Below, piece after piece: positions 1-8,241 of a stretch of DNA of 64,000 nt. Position 1 is the first letter of the stretch; the number at the start of each line of letters is the position of its first letter. A program made the translations under genes and the position numbers. Source of the stretch: JBBEAM01 sp040882845 (lineage in GTDB: Bacteria; Pseudomonadota; Alphaproteobacteria; Kiloniellales; DSM-21159); the NCBI GenBank assembly GCA_040882845.1, contig JBBEAM010000007.1:434001-498000 (forward strand). Direction: 5' to 3'. The notes below the pieces were generated by a model that made no database searches, was not told the DNA's origin, and was given only the letters and a program-made list of their open reading frames with translations.

Positions 1-675
1 GTCGGCGCCGGCCTGCAGCAGCAGCTGCGCCGCGCCGGAGCTGCCCCGGCTGGCCGCGGCCATCAGGGGGGTGAAGCCGTCCGCGGCCTGGGCATCGGCC
101 TCGGCGCCGCGCGCCAACAGTTCGGCGACCAGCGCGACCGCAGCGGGATTGAACGCGGCGTTGATCAGCGGCGTGTTGCCGTCGCTCTCGTCGCGCACGG
201 CGATGTCCGCCCCGGCGTCGAGCAGCAGGGTCATGACCTGCCGCTTGCCGCGCCGTGCCGCCAGCAGCAGCGGCGTGTTGCCGCGATTGCCCTCGCGGGC
301 CTCGATTTCGGCGCCCGCGTCGATCAACAACCTGACGACGGCAAAGTGCCCCTCATAGGCGGCATAGTGCAGCGGAGTCCATTGATCGTCCTGGGTCCGG
401 GTATCGGGGTCGGCACCGGCGGCGAGCAGGGCCGCGGCCGTATCCGGGCTGCCGTAGATCGCGGAAACCTGCAGCGCCGTGTTGCCGAGCTGGTCCCTGG
501 CTTCGATTTCGGCGCCGAGCCCCAGCGCGTAGTTCGCCAACTCCGCATCGTTGTTGCGCGCGGCGAGGAAGAGACCCGCTTCAGGTGACTCCTGGGCCGC
601 TGCGCCGCCCAGGGCGAAGCAGAAGACGGCGAAGAAGAAGGCGAGAACCGAAAGCTGTCTGCGAAGAGCCTGCAT
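1..675 (-). CDS. Ankyrin-repeat protein with signal peptide (C-terminus beyond window)
   Basis: The reading frame starts at an ATG at 675 and is still open at base 1, so the C-terminus lies outside the window. Residues 1-25 form a signal peptide (basic LRRQ, then a hydrophobic core rich in Phe, Leu and Ala, ending AAAQ), so the product is probably periplasmic. From about residue 35 there are tandem ankyrin repeats, each about 33 residues, with clear helix and loop motifs such as TPLHYAAYEGH, TPLLLAARRGK and TPLINAAFNP. Ankyrin repeats bind proteins and no enzymatic domain is visible. It lies 37 bp after fdsA on the same strand and could be read through from it. Confidence 0.85.
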   Translation of the reverse strand, partial: MQALRRQLSVLAFFFAVFCFALGGAAAQESPEAGLFLAARNNDAELANYALGLGAEIEARDQLGNTALQVSAIYGSPDTAAALLAAGADPDTRTQDDQWTPLHYAAYEGHFAVVRLLIDAGAEIEAREGNRGNTPLLLAARRGKRQVMTLLLDAGADIAVRDESDGNTPLINAAFNPAAVALVAELLARGAEADAQAADGFTPLMAAASRGSSGAAQLLLQAGAD

Positions 676-712
676 GGTCCGCAGTCTACGCTTCTCGCGG
701 GCTGGGCGCAGT

Positions 713-3484
713 CTATTCCGCCGCGGCGTGCTCGCTCAGCGGCTCGACCTTGGCGGCGCAGAACTTGAACTCGGGGATCTTGCCGAAGGGATCGAGCTGC
801 GGGTTGGTCAGGACGTTGGCGGCCGCTTCGTTGAAGCAGAAGGGAATGAAGACCATACCCTCGGGCACGTCGCGGTCCTTGCGCGCCTTCAGGGCGATCT
901 CGCCGCGCCGGGTGGAGACCTTGATGAAGTCGCCGGGATAGAGCCCCATACGGGTCATGTCCCTGGGGTTGAGGCCGGCAATGGCTTCAGGCTCCAGCGC
1001 GTCGAGCACCGTGGCGCGGCGGGTCATCGCCCCGGTATGCCAGTGCTCCAGCATCCGCCCGGTCGACAGCACCATGGGATAGTCGGCATCCGGCAGCTCG
1101 TCGGGCGGCACGATGTCGGTCGGCACCACCTTGATGCGGCCGCTTTCCGTCGGGAAGCCCTCGGCGAACATGATCTCGTTGCCCGGAACGTCGGGACCGT
1201 CGACCGGATAGGTGACCGAGTCCTCGCGCTCAAGCCGCTCCCAGGTGATGTTGTTGAGAGATGGCATGACCCCGGCCATCTCCTCGAAGACTTCGGAGAC
1301 GGTGGTGTAGTTCCAGCACAGCCCGAGCCTCTGGGCGAGTTCCTGAATCAGTTCCCAGTCCTGGCGTGCCTCGCCCGGGGGCGCCACCGCGGGACGGCCG
1401 ATCTGGACCTGACGGTTGGTGTTGGTGAAGCTGCCGAACTTTTCGGCATGCGCGGAGGCGGGTAGAACGACATCGGCGTGCCAAGCCGTCTCCGTCAGAA
1501 AGATATCCTGCACCACCAGGTGATCGAGCTCCGCCAGGCCTTGCCGGGCGTGCTTTTGATCGGGGTCGGACATCGCCGGGTTCTCGCCCAGGATATACAT
1601 GCCCTTGATGATACCTTCGTGGATCGCATTGATGATCTCGACCACGGTCAAGCCGCGCTTCGGATCGAGCTGCATGCCCCAAACGCTTTCGAAATGCTCG
1701 CGTACCGACGGCTTTTCCACCGACTGGTAGTCGGGATAGACGATCGGGATCAATCCGGCGTCGGAGGCGCCTTGGACGTTGTTCTGGCCGCGCAGCGGAT
1801 GCAGGCCGGTGCCGGGCCGCCCAACCTGGCCGGTGATGGCGGCCAGGGAAATCAGGCAGCGGGCGTTGTCGGTGCCGTGGACATGCTGGGAGATGCCCAT
1901 GCCCCAGAAGATGATCGACGTCTGGCTGCCGGCATAGAGCCGGGCGACGGCGCGCAACTCCTCGGCGGGGACGCCGCAGACCTCGGCCATCTTCTCCGGG
2001 GGGAAGGCCTTCACCTTCTGCTTCAGCTCCTCGAAGCCTTCGACGTGGGCCTGTATGTACTGCTCGTCGGTCAGGCCCTCCTCGATGATGGTGTGGATCA
2101 TGGCGTTCAGCATCGCCACGTCCTGGCCCGGCTTGAACTGGATGTTGTGCTCGGCGTAGCGCGCAAGGTTGCTGTTGCGCGGATCCATGATCACCAGCTT
2201 CGCGCCGCGCTTGGCGGCATTCTTGAAGTAGGTCGCGGCGACCGGATGGTTCTGGGCCGGACGGGCGCCGATGATGACGATGCATTCGGCGTCGTCGGCG
2301 GCGGTGAAGGGCGCGGTGACGGCGCCAGAGCCAACCCCCTCCATCAGTGCCGCTACCGAGGAGGCGTGGCAGAGCCGGGTGCAGTGGTCGACGTTGTTGG
2401 TGTGAAAGGCGGTGCGGATCAGCTTCTGGAAGAGATAGGCCTCTTCGTTGGAGCCCTTGGCGGAGCCGAAGCCGGCAAGGCCCTGCGGCCCTTGGGTTTC
2501 GTAGACCTGCTTCAGGCCGCCGGCGGCGCGGTCCAGCGCCTCCTCCCAGCTCGCCTCGCGGAAGTGCGTGAAGGGGTTGGCCGGATCGACCTGATCGTCC
2601 CAGCGCTTTGGCGCGTCGTCGCGGCGAACCAGCGGCGTTTTCAGGCGATGGGGATGGTAGATGTAGTCGTAGCCGAAGCGGCCCTTGACGCAGAGCCGGT
2701 TCTCGTTGGCCGGGCCGTCGCGGCCGTCGATGTAGAGGATCTTGTCGTCCTTGACGTGGACGGTGGTCTGGCAGCCGACGCCGCAGTAGGGACAGACGCT
2801 GTCGACCGAGCGGTCGGGATACTCCGTGCGAACGCCCTGGTCGTCGAGCAAGGCCTTCTCCATCAGCGCCCCCGTCGGGCAGGCCTGGACGCACTCGCCG
2901 CAGGCGACGCAGGTGCTCTCGCCCATGGGATCGTCGAAGTCGAAGATCACCTTGGCGCCGTGGCCGCGATAGGCCATGCCGATCACGTCGTTGGACTGCA
3001 CCTCGCGGCAGGCGCGCACACAGAGCGTGCAGTTGATGCAGGCGTCGAGATTGACCGCCATGGCGGAGTGGCTGACGTCGGGCGACCAGGTCTCGCGCTG
3101 CGGGAAGCGGCTTTCGCCGAGGCCGATCTTGTCCGACCACTGCCAGAACTTGGAGTCGGGGTCGTGGGCCGTTTCGCGCGCCGGCTGGTCGGCCATCAGC
3201 AGCTCGAAAACCAGCTTGCGGGCGGTCTTGGCGCGCTCTGAGACGGAGTTGACCTTCATGCCCTCGGCGGCCTTGCGCTGGCAGGAGGCGGCCAGCACCC
3301 GCTCGCCCTCGACCTCGACCATGCAGGCGCGGCAGTTGCCGTCCTCGCGGTAGCCGGGCTCCGGCGAATAGCAGAGGTGCGGAATCTCAGTGCCCAGGCG
3401 ATTCGCGACCTGCCAGACGGTCTCGCCCTGGCGCGCCTCGACCTCCTGGCCGTTGAGCGTGAACTTGAGGGTCTCTGCGCTCAT
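713..3484 (-). CDS. fdsA: NAD-dependent formate dehydrogenase, molybdenum catalytic alpha subunit
   Basis: This 923-residue protein oxidises formate to CO2 at a bis-MGD molybdenum centre and passes electrons to the flavin subunit. An N-terminal NuoG-like [2Fe-2S] domain has Cys38, 51, 54 and 68. Two ferredoxin-type [4Fe-4S] motifs (CINCTLCVRAC, CVACGECVQAC) follow, then the molybdopterin domain begins with CPYCGVGC. The active-site segment HCTRLCHASS has cysteine, not selenocysteine, as the Mo ligand. The ATG at 3484 gives the conserved start MSAETLKFTLNGQ. The frame is open further upstream, but that stretch lies in the space after the GST gene and resembles nothing. It is the last Fds gene in the cluster; no fdsC or fdsD is in the window. 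Confidence 0.95.
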   Translation of the reverse strand: MSAETLKFTLNGQEVEARQGETVWQVANRLGTEIPHLCYSPEPGYREDGNCRACMVEVEGERVLAASCQRKAAEGMKVNSVSERAKTARKLVFELLMADQPARETAHDPDSKFWQWSDKIGLGESRFPQRETWSPDVSHSAMAVNLDACINCTLCVRACREVQSNDVIGMAYRGHGAKVIFDFDDPMGESTCVACGECVQACPTGALMEKALLDDQGVRTEYPDRSVDSVCPYCGVGCQTTVHVKDDKILYIDGRDGPANENRLCVKGRFGYDYIYHPHRLKTPLVRRDDAPKRWDDQVDPANPFTHFREASWEEALDRAAGGLKQVYETQGPQGLAGFGSAKGSNEEAYLFQKLIRTAFHTNNVDHCTRLCHASSVAALMEGVGSGAVTAPFTAADDAECIVIIGARPAQNHPVAATYFKNAAKRGAKLVIMDPRNSNLARYAEHNIQFKPGQDVAMLNAMIHTIIEEGLTDEQYIQAHVEGFEELKQKVKAFPPEKMAEVCGVPAEELRAVARLYAGSQTSIIFWGMGISQHVHGTDNARCLISLAAITGQVGRPGTGLHPLRGQNNVQGASDAGLIPIVYPDYQSVEKPSVREHFESVWGMQLDPKRGLTVVEIINAIHEGIIKGMYILGENPAMSDPDQKHARQGLAELDHLVVQDIFLTETAWHADVVLPASAHAEKFGSFTNTNRQVQIGRPAVAPPGEARQDWELIQELAQRLGLCWNYTTVSEVFEEMAGVMPSLNNITWERLEREDSVTYPVDGPDVPGNEIMFAEGFPTESGRIKVVPTDIVPPDELPDADYPMVLSTGRMLEHWHTGAMTRRATVLDALEPEAIAGLNPRDMTRMGLYPGDFIKVSTRRGEIALKARKDRDVPEGMVFIPFCFNEAAANVLTNPQLDPFGKIPEFKFCAAKVEPLSEHAAAE

Positions 3485-3593
3485 CTTCTCATCCCGTTTC
3501 CTGCAGATGGGCCTTAGCGGCCTGCGGGGCAAGCATAGCCCTTGTCCTGCGCCAAGATAGCGTCCAACCGACCTGGATTGCCTGCCGGACGCC

Positions 3594-4199
3594 TTAGCTC
3601 CGCGTGATCGGGATATGCTGGGGCTGTCCGGCGACGCGGTCGAGCCAAGCCCGGACAGCCGGGTAGGGCGCGAGGTCGTAGCCGCCCTCGTCGGCGACAT
3701 GGGTGTAGGCGTAGAGCGCGATGTCGGCGATGGAGTAGGCACCGCCCGCGAAGAAGGTCCGTTTCTCCAGGTGGCCTTCCATGACCTTGAGAGCGGCATG
3801 GCCCTTCTCGGCCAGCTTCGGCAGCTCGCCATAGCGTTCGTGTCCCTCCGGCAGGTGCAGCCGGATGTAGCGGGACACGGCGATGCTGGGCTCGTGATTG
3901 TATTGCTCGAAGAACATCCACTGCAGTGCCTGGGCGCGCTCCAGCCGGCCGGCCGGAAGGAAGGGCGTTCCCTCGGCGAGGTAGAAGAGAATGGCGTTGG
4001 ATTCCGGCAAGACGGCGCCGTCCTCCAGTTCCAGCGCGGGGATGCGTCCGTTGGGGTTCTTGGCCAGGAACTCCGCTGTGCGGGTCTCGCCCTTATCGAT
4101 GTCGAGCTCGACCCGCTCGAAGGGGATCTCCAACTGATGCAGGAGGAGGCGGACCTTGTAGCCGTTTCCCGAGCCCAGATAGTCGTGAAGGATCAGCAT
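3594..4199 (-). CDS. Glutathione S-transferase family protein
   Basis: A 201-residue cytosolic GST. The thioredoxin-like N-terminal domain includes NPNGRIPALELEDG (the cis-Pro segment that binds glutathione) and LPESNAILFYLAEG with the conserved Glu-Ser pair. The all-helical C-terminal domain includes FFAGGAYSIADIALYAY with the N-capping box. The start at 4199 (MLILHDYLGSGNGYKV) is chosen because the segment upstream has no GST character. It sits between the two formate dehydrogenase genes, 91 bp after the beta-subunit gene and 109 bp before fdsA, so it is likely co-transcribed. A role in glutathione-linked formaldehyde or formate metabolism is an inference from position only. Confidence 0.88.
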   Translation of the reverse strand: MLILHDYLGSGNGYKVRLLLHQLEIPFERVELDIDKGETRTAEFLAKNPNGRIPALELEDGAVLPESNAILFYLAEGTPFLPAGRLERAQALQWMFFEQYNHEPSIAVSRYIRLHLPEGHERYGELPKLAEKGHAALKVMEGHLEKRTFFAGGAYSIADIALYAYTHVADEGGYDLAPYPAVRAWLDRVAGQPQHIPITRS

Positions 4200-4290
4200 C
4201 GTCGTGCCTCCGCAGCCAGAACGCGGCGCATTCTGTGCGCTGCAGCTCCGGCGGGCAAGCGAGTCCTGCTCAGCCTCGCACAAGCTGCGC

Positions 4291-6006
4291 TTATGCGGCG
4301 CCGATATCTTCCGGGAAGTACTTTATCACGGAGAGCAGCGGGTTGGGCGCTGCCTGGCCGAGGCCGCAGATCGAGGCGTCCATCATCACCTTCGACAGTT
4401 CTTCGAGCAGCGGCCTGTCCCAGCTTGCCTGCTGCATAAGTTTGACCGCCTTCTCGGTGCCGTTGCGGCAGGGCGTGCATTGGCCGCAGGACTCGTCCTC
4501 GAAGAAGCGCATCAGGTTGAGCGCCACGTCCCGGGCGTTGTCCTCGCCGGAAAACACCACCACCGCCGCCGAGCCGATGAGGCAGCCGTGCTCCTGCAGG
4601 GTGTCGAAGTCCAGCGGCACGTCGTCGAGCGAAGCCGGCAGGATGCCGCCGGAGGCGCCGCCCGGCAGGTAGCCCTTGAGGTCGTGCCCCTCCTGCATGC
4701 CGCCGCAATATTCCTCGATCAGCTCGCGGACGGTGATCCCGGCGGGGGCCAGCTTCACGCCCGGCTGCTTGACCCGGCCGGAGACGGAGAAGGAGCGCAG
4801 GCCCTTGCGTCCGTGGCGGCCGTGCCCGGCGTAGAATTCGGTACCCTGCTCGATGATGTCGCGCACCCAGAACACCGTCTCGACGTTGTTGTTGAGGGTC
4901 GGGCGGCCGAACACGCCGAACTGGGCGATCAGCGGCGGGCGGTGGCGCGGCAGGCCGCGCTTGCCCTCGATGGACTCGACCATGGCCGACTCCTCGCCGC
5001 AGATGTAGGCACCGGCGCCGCGGCGGATTTCCAGGGGGCAGTGTTTCGTCAGGCCGGCTTCGTCCAGCTTGGCGATCTCCTTGTGGAGAATCTCGATCAC
5101 CGCCGGATACTCGTCGCGGATGTAGATGTAGCAGCGTTCGCAGCCGACCGCCCAGGCACCGATCAGGGTGCCTTCGAGGAAGCGGTGCGGGTCGCGCTCC
5201 AGGTAGTAGCGGTCCTTGAAGGTTCCCGGCTCGCCCTCGTCGCCGTTGATGGTCATCAGACGCGGGGCGGGCTGCTCGGAGACGGCACGCCACTTGCGCC
5301 CGGCGGGGAAGCCGGCGCCGCCGAGGCCGCGCAGATTGGCCTCCTCCATGGTCTTGTAGAGGGTCTCGCGCTCGTGCTTGCCGGCGAGGCAGTCCTGGAG
5401 AAGCCTGTACCCGCCATCGGCCTGGTAGGCGCCGAAGTCGACGTAGTCTGGAATGACGGGATGGGTTTTCCCGGACGCGGCGGCCTCCGACAGATTCTCG
5501 ACCGTCGCGTGGTCGACATGGCGATGACCGACCTCGGCGACCGGCGCGCAGTCGCAGCGGCCCATGCAGGGCGCGGGCACGACGCGCACGCCCTTCGCCA
5601 CCTTCTCCGGCAGGGTCTTCAGGATCTCCTGCGCGCCCATCATCTCGCAGGTCAGGGAGTCGCAGACCCGGATGGTGAGCTCCGCAGCCTTCTCGCCGTC
5701 GCTCAGCAGATCGAAATGGGCATAGAAGGAGGCGACCTCATAGACCTCTGCCATCGGCAGGCGCATTTCTTCGGCGAGCGCCTGCATGTGCTCCGGCGAG
5801 AGGCCCCTGTAGCGATCCTGGATCAGATGTAGATGCTCGATCAGCAGGTCGCGCCGCCGCGGCCGCTCGCCGAGCAGCTCGCGCACCTGCGTCAGAGCCT
5901 CGGACTCGAGGGCGCGCCCCTTGGGCAGGGGCGGCGCCTTGCGGCGGCCCGAGCCGGGGTGGATCTGCCGCTCGAAGGGGCGCTGGTCGGAATTGCCCTC
6001 TGGCAT
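4291..6006 (-). CDS. Formate dehydrogenase gamma-beta fusion (NuoE-NuoF type diaphorase)
   Basis: A 571-residue fusion. Residues about 30-175 are a NuoE/FdsG-like thioredoxin-fold [2Fe-2S] domain with CDSLTC and CMGRCDC. From about residue 200 it is NuoF/FdsB-like: LRGLGGAGFPAG binds FMN, GAYICGEESA is the NADH/FMN region, and CGQCTPCRNG with a later Cys in ICGLGQ binds a [4Fe-4S] cluster. The fusion carries electrons from FdsA to NAD+. In most formate dehydrogenase operons these are two genes, so the fusion is notable. It is the first gene of the minus-strand fds cluster. The ATG at 6006 is the natural start, with the N-terminal 25 residues poorly conserved. Confidence 0.93.
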   Translation of the reverse strand: MPEGNSDQRPFERQIHPGSGRRKAPPLPKGRALESEALTQVRELLGERPRRRDLLIEHLHLIQDRYRGLSPEHMQALAEEMRLPMAEVYEVASFYAHFDLLSDGEKAAELTIRVCDSLTCEMMGAQEILKTLPEKVAKGVRVVPAPCMGRCDCAPVAEVGHRHVDHATVENLSEAAASGKTHPVIPDYVDFGAYQADGGYRLLQDCLAGKHERETLYKTMEEANLRGLGGAGFPAGRKWRAVSEQPAPRLMTINGDEGEPGTFKDRYYLERDPHRFLEGTLIGAWAVGCERCYIYIRDEYPAVIEILHKEIAKLDEAGLTKHCPLEIRRGAGAYICGEESAMVESIEGKRGLPRHRPPLIAQFGVFGRPTLNNNVETVFWVRDIIEQGTEFYAGHGRHGRKGLRSFSVSGRVKQPGVKLAPAGITVRELIEEYCGGMQEGHDLKGYLPGGASGGILPASLDDVPLDFDTLQEHGCLIGSAAVVVFSGEDNARDVALNLMRFFEDESCGQCTPCRNGTEKAVKLMQQASWDRPLLEELSKVMMDASICGLGQAAPNPLLSVIKYFPEDIGAA

Positions 6007-6072
6007 ACTGCCTGTCCTCGTCGCCTCTTGCGTGTCACTGCCGCGCCTACCACGGCGCGCGAAGTCTTGCCA

Positions 6073-6252
6073 TTACCGAGTACTATCGTCCAGAACTTCG
6101 AGCGTTACATGACCGGTGTTGATCAAGAGCTTGCCGGCATTCTCGAAATTGACCGTCACCCGATCGCCGATCGCCGACTGCACCTGGCCGATTCCCCAGT
6201 CCGGTTGCTGCGGATGTCTCACCAACATCCCAGGTCGATAGTCATCATGCAT
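6073..6252 (-). CDS. DUF3553 family small protein
   Basis: A 59-residue protein with the family pattern RHPQQPDWGIGQVQSAIGDRVTVNFENAGK. DUF3553 proteins are small, conserved in alphaproteobacteria and of unknown function. They resemble KOW/Tudor-like beta-barrel modules found at the ends of UvrD-type proteins. The ATG at 6252 is chosen over a TTG at 6264. It is 66 bp upstream of the fds cluster on the same strand and divergent from chpT, which starts 143 bp away. Confidence 0.82.
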   Translation of the reverse strand: MHDDYRPGMLVRHPQQPDWGIGQVQSAIGDRVTVNFENAGKLLINTGHVTLEVLDDSTR

Positions 6253-6395
6253 GGCTGATACCAAGGCAATTTCTAGGTGGCATGGGGTAGGGGGGCCCGG
6301 CCAGGAACGACATCAAAAGGGACCGTAACGACAAAGGAGGCGGCATCGCTCATGCATCTCTTTCGTTCGCGAATGCGTAGCTGCACACTAGGCAA

Positions 6396-7037
6396 ATGAA
6401 AGACTCGACAGAAAGACTATCACGCCTCGAGCTTGCGGAGCTGATGGCTTCCAAGCTCTGTCACGATCTGGTCGGCCCCGTGGGGGCAACGGCGAACGGC
6501 GCCGAGCTGCTCTCCGACATGACCATGGAGGAGGAGGCCCTGGCCCTGACCGCGGCCAGCGCCAACCAGGCGGCCAAGCTGCTGCAGTACTACAGGCTGG
6601 CTTTCGGCGCCGCCGGCGGACTGCGCAACGATTTCGACGAGCTGCGCTCGGTGGTGGCCGGAATGGCCGAACTGCGCGGTCTCGAGCATAGCTGGGATAT
6701 CGACGCCGGGGTGGACGCGCCGCTCGGCGCCGCCAAACTGCTGGCCAATTTCATGGGGCTCGCCGCGGAGACCTTGCCGCGCAGCGGCACGCTCGAAGGC
6801 GGAGTGCGCCGGGAAGATGGAGAGCTCGTGATCTTCGCCACGGCCAGGGGCCCCAACGCCCAGCTCCGCGAGGAAGCGCGCGGCGCGCTGGATCCCGCGG
6901 CGGCAGGCGAAATCACCCCGCGTAGTGTCCAGGCCTACTACGCCGCCCTGCTCGCCCGGCAGCTCGCTTCCGAGGTCCACGAGCATAGCGAGGGCGACAG
7001 CGTAGCGCTCTCTGCACGTCTGCCTGCTTCCGGGTAG
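6396..7037 (+). CDS. chpT: Histidine phosphotransferase ChpT
   Basis: A 213-residue homodimeric phosphotransferase that passes phosphate from the CckA receiver to CtrA (and CpdR in model species). The N-terminal helix ELMASKLCHDLVGPVGA carries the phospho-accepting His23 followed by Asp24, the hallmark of the DHp-like ChpT helix. The C-terminal half is a degenerate ATPase-like domain without ATP-binding boxes, as in the family. Its partners cckA, ctrA and sciP all lie within the next 9 kb. No CtrA box was found in the 143 bp upstream, which do contain an AAAGGAGG stretch about 60 bases ahead of the start. Confidence 0.9.
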   Translation: MKDSTERLSRLELAELMASKLCHDLVGPVGATANGAELLSDMTMEEEALALTAASANQAAKLLQYYRLAFGAAGGLRNDFDELRSVVAGMAELRGLEHSWDIDAGVDAPLGAAKLLANFMGLAAETLPRSGTLEGGVRREDGELVIFATARGPNAQLREEARGALDPAAAGEITPRSVQAYYAALLARQLASEVHEHSEGDSVALSARLPASG

Positions 7038-7073
7038 TTCGCCGCACGGCTTGGCCAGCGCTCCCCGCACGGC

Positions 7074-7102
7074 TTGACTATGAGAATGATTTGCAATAAC
7101 AC
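7074..7102 (+). promoter_or_regulatory. Putative promoter with a Fur-like box in the spacer
   Basis: TTGACT at 7074-7079 is followed after 17 bp by TAACAC at 7097-7102 as possible -35 and -10 elements. The bases TGAGAATGATTTGCA at 7081-7095 match the 7-1-7 Fur consensus (TGATAAT-N-ATTATCA) at 11 of 14 positions and fill the spacer. A repressor bound there would block the polymerase. The gene downstream encodes an iron-binding ABC protein, which fits iron control by Fur/Mur or Irr. Base matches are direct; function is inferred. Confidence 0.55.
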
Positions 7103-7175
7103 ATGCCGGTGTTACTGCGAACAATTCCTAGTCTCAAGTAGGTGCAATCCATCTGTACCAAGGGAGAAAACGACG

Positions 7176-8222
7176 ATGCTGAATAGCCTATCGCGACGCT
7201 GCATGACTGCTGTCGCCGCTGCCGCAATCCTGGTTGGCGCAAGCGCTTACGGACAGCCTGCCCACGCCGACGGAGAGGTCAATCTCTATTCCTCGCGTCA
7301 CTACGACACCGACGAGCGTCTCTACAGCGATTTCGAGGAGCAGACCGGGATCACGGTCAATCGTATCGAGGACGACGGCTCGGTCCTGATCGAAAGGATC
7401 AAGAGCGAGGGCGAGAACAGCCCGGCGGACATCTTCCTGACCACCGATGCCGGCAGGCTTTGGGCGGCCGAGCAGGAAGCCCTGTTCCAGCCTGTCGACT
7501 CCTCGCTTCTCGAGGAGCGGGTGCCGGCGCATCTTCAGCATCCCGACAACCTCTGGTTCGGCTTCTCGCAACGCGCCCGGGTGATCTTCTACGATAAGGA
7601 GCGGGTCGATCCGAGCGAGCTCACCAGCTATCAGGATCTCGCCGATCCCAAGTGGGAAGGCATGATCTGCACCCGCACCAGCAGCAATATCTACATGCTC
7701 TCCCTGATGGCCGCGATGATCGAACACCTCGGCGAGGACGGGGCCAAGGAGTGGGCGGCCGGGCTCTGGTCCAACCGTGCGCGCGATCCCGAGGGCGGCG
7801 ACACCGACCAGCTGCGCGGCATCGCCTCCGGCCAGTGCGCCATTGCCGTCGCCAACACCTACTACTTCGCCCGCGCCCTGAGGACCGACGTCAAGGATCT
7901 GACCGGGAAGACCGACGGTATCGGGGTGATCTTTCCGAACCAGGACGGCACCGGCACGCATGTCAATATCTCCGGCGGCGGCGTGCTGAAGCACGCTCCG
8001 AACCGCGAAAATGCGGTCAAGTTCCTGGAGTATCTGGCCAGCGATCAGGCGCAGGAGTACTTCGCGGCCGGCAATGACGAATATCCGGTGGTCGAGGACG
8101 CCGCGATGCCGTCGACCGTTGCCAGCCTCGGCGATTTCAAGTCCGACGATCTGAACCTGAGCGTGCTTGGCAAGAACCAGGCCAAGGCGCAGGAGATCTA
8201 TAACGAGGTCGGCTACAAGTAA
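7176..8222 (+). CDS. Iron(III) ABC transporter substrate-binding protein (FutA/FbpA type)
   Basis: A 348-residue periplasmic binding protein with a signal peptide (cleavage after about residue 31, AHA-DG). The mature protein starts EVNLYSSRHYDTDERLY. The Tyr there and the Tyr pair in ANTYYFARAL match iron-ligand tyrosines of the Idi/FutA family, and SGGGVLKHAPN is another family motif. The ATG at 7176 follows AGGGAG at a good distance; the frame is open further upstream but runs through the promoter. The fused permease gene is convergent rather than downstream, and no ATPase gene is in the window. Confidence 0.92.
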   Translation: MLNSLSRRCMTAVAAAAILVGASAYGQPAHADGEVNLYSSRHYDTDERLYSDFEEQTGITVNRIEDDGSVLIERIKSEGENSPADIFLTTDAGRLWAAEQEALFQPVDSSLLEERVPAHLQHPDNLWFGFSQRARVIFYDKERVDPSELTSYQDLADPKWEGMICTRTSSNIYMLSLMAAMIEHLGEDGAKEWAAGLWSNRARDPEGGDTDQLRGIASGQCAIAVANTYYFARALRTDVKDLTGKTDGIGVIFPNQDGTGTHVNISGGGVLKHAPNRENAVKFLEYLASDQAQEYFAAGNDEYPVVEDAAMPSTVASLGDFKSDDLNLSVLGKNQAKAQEIYNEVGYK

Positions 8223-8241
8223 TTTCCGCACCGCGCTCGTT

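Noticed and set aside
2370..2410. Selenocysteine in the formate dehydrogenase active site
   Set aside because: The codon is TGC (HCTRLCHASS), a cysteine form; no in-frame TGA occurs.
1478..3241. Very long open frame on the plus strand opposite fdsA
   Set aside because: It is a GC-rich antisense shadow with no recognisable domain, while the minus strand encodes a complete formate dehydrogenase subunit.
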